64,000 nt of DNA. It comes from Rhabdothermincola salaria. GTDB taxonomy: Bacteria > Actinomycetota > Acidimicrobiia > Acidimicrobiales > Acidimicrobilacustridaceae. Positions 62,245-64,000 of the stretch are shown here, piece after piece. Location of the stretch: NCBI RefSeq assembly GCF_021246445.1, contig NZ_JAJQXW010000005.1, positions 186,001-250,000 on the forward strand, read 5' to 3'. The translations under genes were made by a program, and so were the position numbers. The notes under the pieces were generated by a model. That model had not been told where the DNA came from, ran no database searches, and saw only the letters and a list, made by a program, of their open reading frames with translations. Each line of letters begins with the position of its first letter. Positions within the stretch are counted from its first letter, which is position 1.

Positions 62245-62266
62245 ATGTCGCGGCGCGCCGCGACAT
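62245..62266 (+). promoter_or_regulatory. 22-bp perfect palindrome upstream of a secreted-protein gene
   Basis: ATGTCGCGGCG followed by its exact reverse complement CGCCGCGACAT. It lies about 102 bases before the ATG at 62368, in a gap (62124-62367) that holds only this and the hairpin at 62160. It could be an operator for a dimeric regulator, or a cruciform or RNA hairpin. Confidence 0.45.
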
Positions 62267-62367
62267 CGCGAGAAGAAAGCCGCGAGCGCGCGTAAGGACC
62301 TCGGCGTTCGACGGTCAGGAGGGGTGACGGGCCGGAGACGCCGGCCCTCACCCAGAGGAGAGATCCG

Positions 62368-62718
62368 ATGACCAGCATCCGCACCCGCACCCTCCGCATC
62401 GTCGCCGCCACCGCCCTCACCGTGGGCCTCGCCGGCTCCAGCACGGCCGTCTACGCCCTCACCCCCGCGCCGGATCCCGGGCCGACCGACCTGGCCCCGG
62501 GCGGCAACGGGCCGGACGATCCCGGCTTCGGTGGTCCCGACGACCTCACCACCCCGACGACCGAGCCCGAGTGCCACCCGTTCCTCGCCACCTGCGACCT
62601 CGCCCCGAACCCGGAGGACCCCGGCGACCCCGGCGACCCCGAGGTCGACGACGGTGGCCCCGAGGTCGACGACGGTGCCGCCGTCCCGGTCGTGGTGCGT
62701 CCCACCTTCACCGGCTGA
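62368..62718 (+). CDS. Small secreted acidic Pro/Gly/Asp-rich protein
   Basis: 116 residues. A clear signal peptide (RIVAATALTVGLAGSSTAVY, cleavage likely after about residue 30) is followed by a low-complexity part rich in Asp, Pro and Gly with one pair of Cys (CHPFLATC). A seven-residue repeat occurs near the end. GAGAGG precedes the ATG. It lies 49 bases before the sigma factor gene in the same direction. No family recognised; perhaps a wall-associated or calcium-binding peptide. Confidence 0.7.
   Translation: MTSIRTRTLRIVAATALTVGLAGSSTAVYALTPAPDPGPTDLAPGGNGPDDPGFGGPDDLTTPTTEPECHPFLATCDLAPNPEDPGDPGDPEVDDGGPEVDDGAAVPVVVRPTFTG
62640..62677 (+). repeat. Two 17-bp direct copies, 21-bp period
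   Basis: CGAGGTCGACGACGGTG at 62640-62656 and again at 62661-62677, a period of exactly seven codons. It encodes the repeat EVDDGGP/EVDDGAA of the secreted protein and is prone to slippage. Confidence 0.7.
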
Positions 62719-62767
62719 ACGTGGACCCCCTCCCCCTGCTCGCCGGTCCGTGTGATGCTGGCTGACG

Positions 62768-64000
62768 ATGGCTCGACGCTTCGACGACGACCCGGACTTG
62801 GTGCTCGCCGCTCGCTTCGGCGACGAGCAGGCCTTCACCACCCTCTTTCGACGGTGGTTCGCCCCCTGCGTCGACGTGGCTCGCCGGATCGTGCGCGACG
62901 ACGACACGGCCGCCGAGGTCGCCCAGGAGACGTTCCTGGTGGCCTGGCGTCAGCTGGGCACGCTCCGCGACCCGTCGGCCTTCGGGGGGTGGGTGCTGCG
63001 CACCAGTCGCAACAAGGCGCTCAACCGCCTCGAACGGGAGCGGCGCAGCATCGCCGTCGACCAGGACGAGTCACCGGTGCTGGCCGAGCTCGAGGCGGGT
63101 GGCGACGTGGCCGCTGACGTCGCCGCCCGCGACCAGCAGCAGCTGGTGTGGGCGGCGGCGGCGGCCCTGGGCGAGCGAGATGCCAGCATCCTCGACCTCC
63201 ACCTGCGCCACGAGCTCGATGCCGGTGAGATCGCCGAGGCCCTGGGCGTCACCCCCAACAACGCCCACCAGTTGCTCTTCCGCATGAAGGGTCGCCTGGC
63301 CTCGGGGATACGCGCCTGGGTGCTGTTCAAGGGCGGCGACCCCGCCTGCCCGGAGTTGGCGGCCGATCTGCGTCGGTCCGATGCCCTGCGCTTCTCGGCG
63401 GCCACCGTGAAGGTGGTCGGCCGGCACGTGCAGCGCTGCGACGACTGTGCCGACCGACAGGCCGCGGTGCTCGCCCCCGAGGCGCTGTTCGCCTCGGTGC
63501 CGCTGCTGCCGATCGGGGTCGGGCTGCGCGAGCAGGTGGCCGAGGGTCTGCGCCAGGCCGGTGTGCCTCTCGGCCCCGACGCCGCCGTCCCCGTGGAGCC
63601 GGCGGCCACGGAAGGCGCCGGCGCCCCCGACGCCGACCTCTCGGTCGACGGCGACCACGGCGCGGGCGAGGGGCACCCCGGTCCGGTCGCCGAGGCGCCG
63701 GCGCCGGACCGCGACAGCACCACCGCCCTCGCCTCTCCCGCCACCGTCGGGGTCGAGCCATCGGTCGGTGTCGGAGACCCGCCGTCGGGCGAACCGAGAT
63801 CGTCCCGGGCCGCCATCGCCGTCGTGGCGCTGCTGTTGGTGCTGGCCGGCGGTGTGCTCTGGGCGCTGCGCTCCGGCGGCGACGACGAGGTCGAGGTGGT
63901 CGCGGCCTCCGAGCCCGGGTCCACGTCGACGGCTTCCCAGCCATCGAGCACCGCCCCACCCGCGCGGGAGCCCGAGCTGGTGATCGAGTTCGACCCGACG
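62768..64000 (+). CDS. Sigma-70-family (ECF) factor with zinc-binding and transmembrane tail (3' end beyond window)
   Basis: The frame from ATG 62768 is open through the right edge (411 codons seen). Residues about 12-80 are sigma region 2 (LVLAARFGDEQAFTTLFRRW and AAEVAQETFLVAWRQLG), residues about 130-185 sigma region 4 (LDAGEIAEALGVTPNNAHQL). Then comes an anti-sigma-like H-x3-C-x2-C (His220, Cys224, Cys227), an acidic Pro/Ala linker, one membrane helix at about 348-367 (AAIAVVALLLVLAGGVLWAL) and an outer domain that continues past the edge. A sigma factor tied to its own membrane anchor resembles the ECF groups with C-terminal transmembrane extensions. Confidence 0.85.
   Translation, partial: MARRFDDDPDLVLAARFGDEQAFTTLFRRWFAPCVDVARRIVRDDDTAAEVAQETFLVAWRQLGTLRDPSAFGGWVLRTSRNKALNRLERERRSIAVDQDESPVLAELEAGGDVAADVAARDQQQLVWAAAAALGERDASILDLHLRHELDAGEIAEALGVTPNNAHQLLFRMKGRLASGIRAWVLFKGGDPACPELAADLRRSDALRFSAATVKVVGRHVQRCDDCADRQAAVLAPEALFASVPLLPIGVGLREQVAEGLRQAGVPLGPDAAVPVEPAATEGAGAPDADLSVDGDHGAGEGHPGPVAEAPAPDRDSTTALASPATVGVEPSVGVGDPPSGEPRSSRAAIAVVALLLVLAGGVLWALRSGGDDEVEVVAASEPGSTSTASQPSSTAPPAREPELVIEFDPT

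Noticed and set aside
1-64000. CRISPR arrays, tRNA or rRNA genes, insertion sequences, prophage or origin
   Set aside because: No spaced repeats, tRNA-like folds, transposases, integrases, phage structural genes or DnaA-box clusters were seen on reading both strands.

Overview
The window is about 64 kb of very GC-rich DNA (strong G/C at third codon positions). It carries roughly 57 protein genes on both strands and no rRNA, tRNA, CRISPR array, phage or insertion sequence that I can see. The content points to a free-living aerobic actinobacterium, most likely an Acidimicrobiia-type lineage: a FurA-KatG pair, Ltp-type thiolases with a P450, an F420-type (Ddn-like) reductase, a SARP/BTAD regulator, many GTG starts and repeated -10 boxes placed exactly for leaderless transcription. 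The lineage is inference; the sequence has no marker that proves it.

Layout. 1-6 kb: a serine hydrolase lipoprotein cut by the left edge, divergent glpD/glpK for glycerol use, and a PYROXD2-like oxidoreductase. 6-13 kb: an aldo/keto reductase, an SDR, a cytochrome P450 and the leftward operon DUF35-Ltp4-Ltp3, resembling a sterol side-chain module; this stretch is scarred by a copied 5' end of the P450 and an internally deleted acyl-CoA dehydrogenase. 13-19 kb: a SWIM-SNF2 helicase and furA-katG with a near-perfect palindromic operator. 19-32 kb: mixed metabolism and membrane genes (thiamine-binding protein, SHOCT protein, BVMO, Ddn-like protein, DoxX, hydrolases, a shortened DUF389 protein, APC permease, acyl-CoA dehydrogenase, patatin, DinB, MFS, thioredoxin, DedA).

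32.6-40.6 kb is the most interesting part. A METTL7-like methyltransferase and a PIG-L deacetylase run leftwards; a one-chain alpha/beta-hydrolase plus GT-B glycosyltransferase fusion and an acyl-CoA dehydrogenase-like flavoprotein run rightwards; a large SARP-NB-ARC-TPR regulator follows. The divergent promoter holds four CTCGC-type heptads at 11, 11 and 10 bp steps, ending 8 bp before a TAAGCG box, which is the layout expected for a SARP-activated promoter. I read this as a small regulated pathway that builds and trims a glycosylated, methylated compound; its product is unknown.

40.6-56 kb: a VOC protein, flavin monooxygenase, 1-Cys-type peroxiredoxin, a small zinc ribbon, desaturase, GerMN/Gmad2 lipoprotein, DUF305 protein, a SnoaL gene with a frameshifted VOC gene opposite a GAF-LuxR regulator, NagZ-like GH3 lipoprotein, DsbA-like protein, a cyclic-2,3-diphosphoglycerate synthetase homologue, an LLM flavoprotein, an SDR, and two coupled membrane proteins of unknown role. 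56-64 kb: a molybdopterin oxidoreductase, a PNPOx-GAF-winged-helix regulator overlapping a second PNPOx gene and divergent from a hemerythrin, a cupredoxin-like lipoprotein, a small secreted acidic/proline-rich protein behind a 22-bp perfect palindrome, and a sigma factor with its own zinc-binding and membrane-anchored tail that runs off the right edge.
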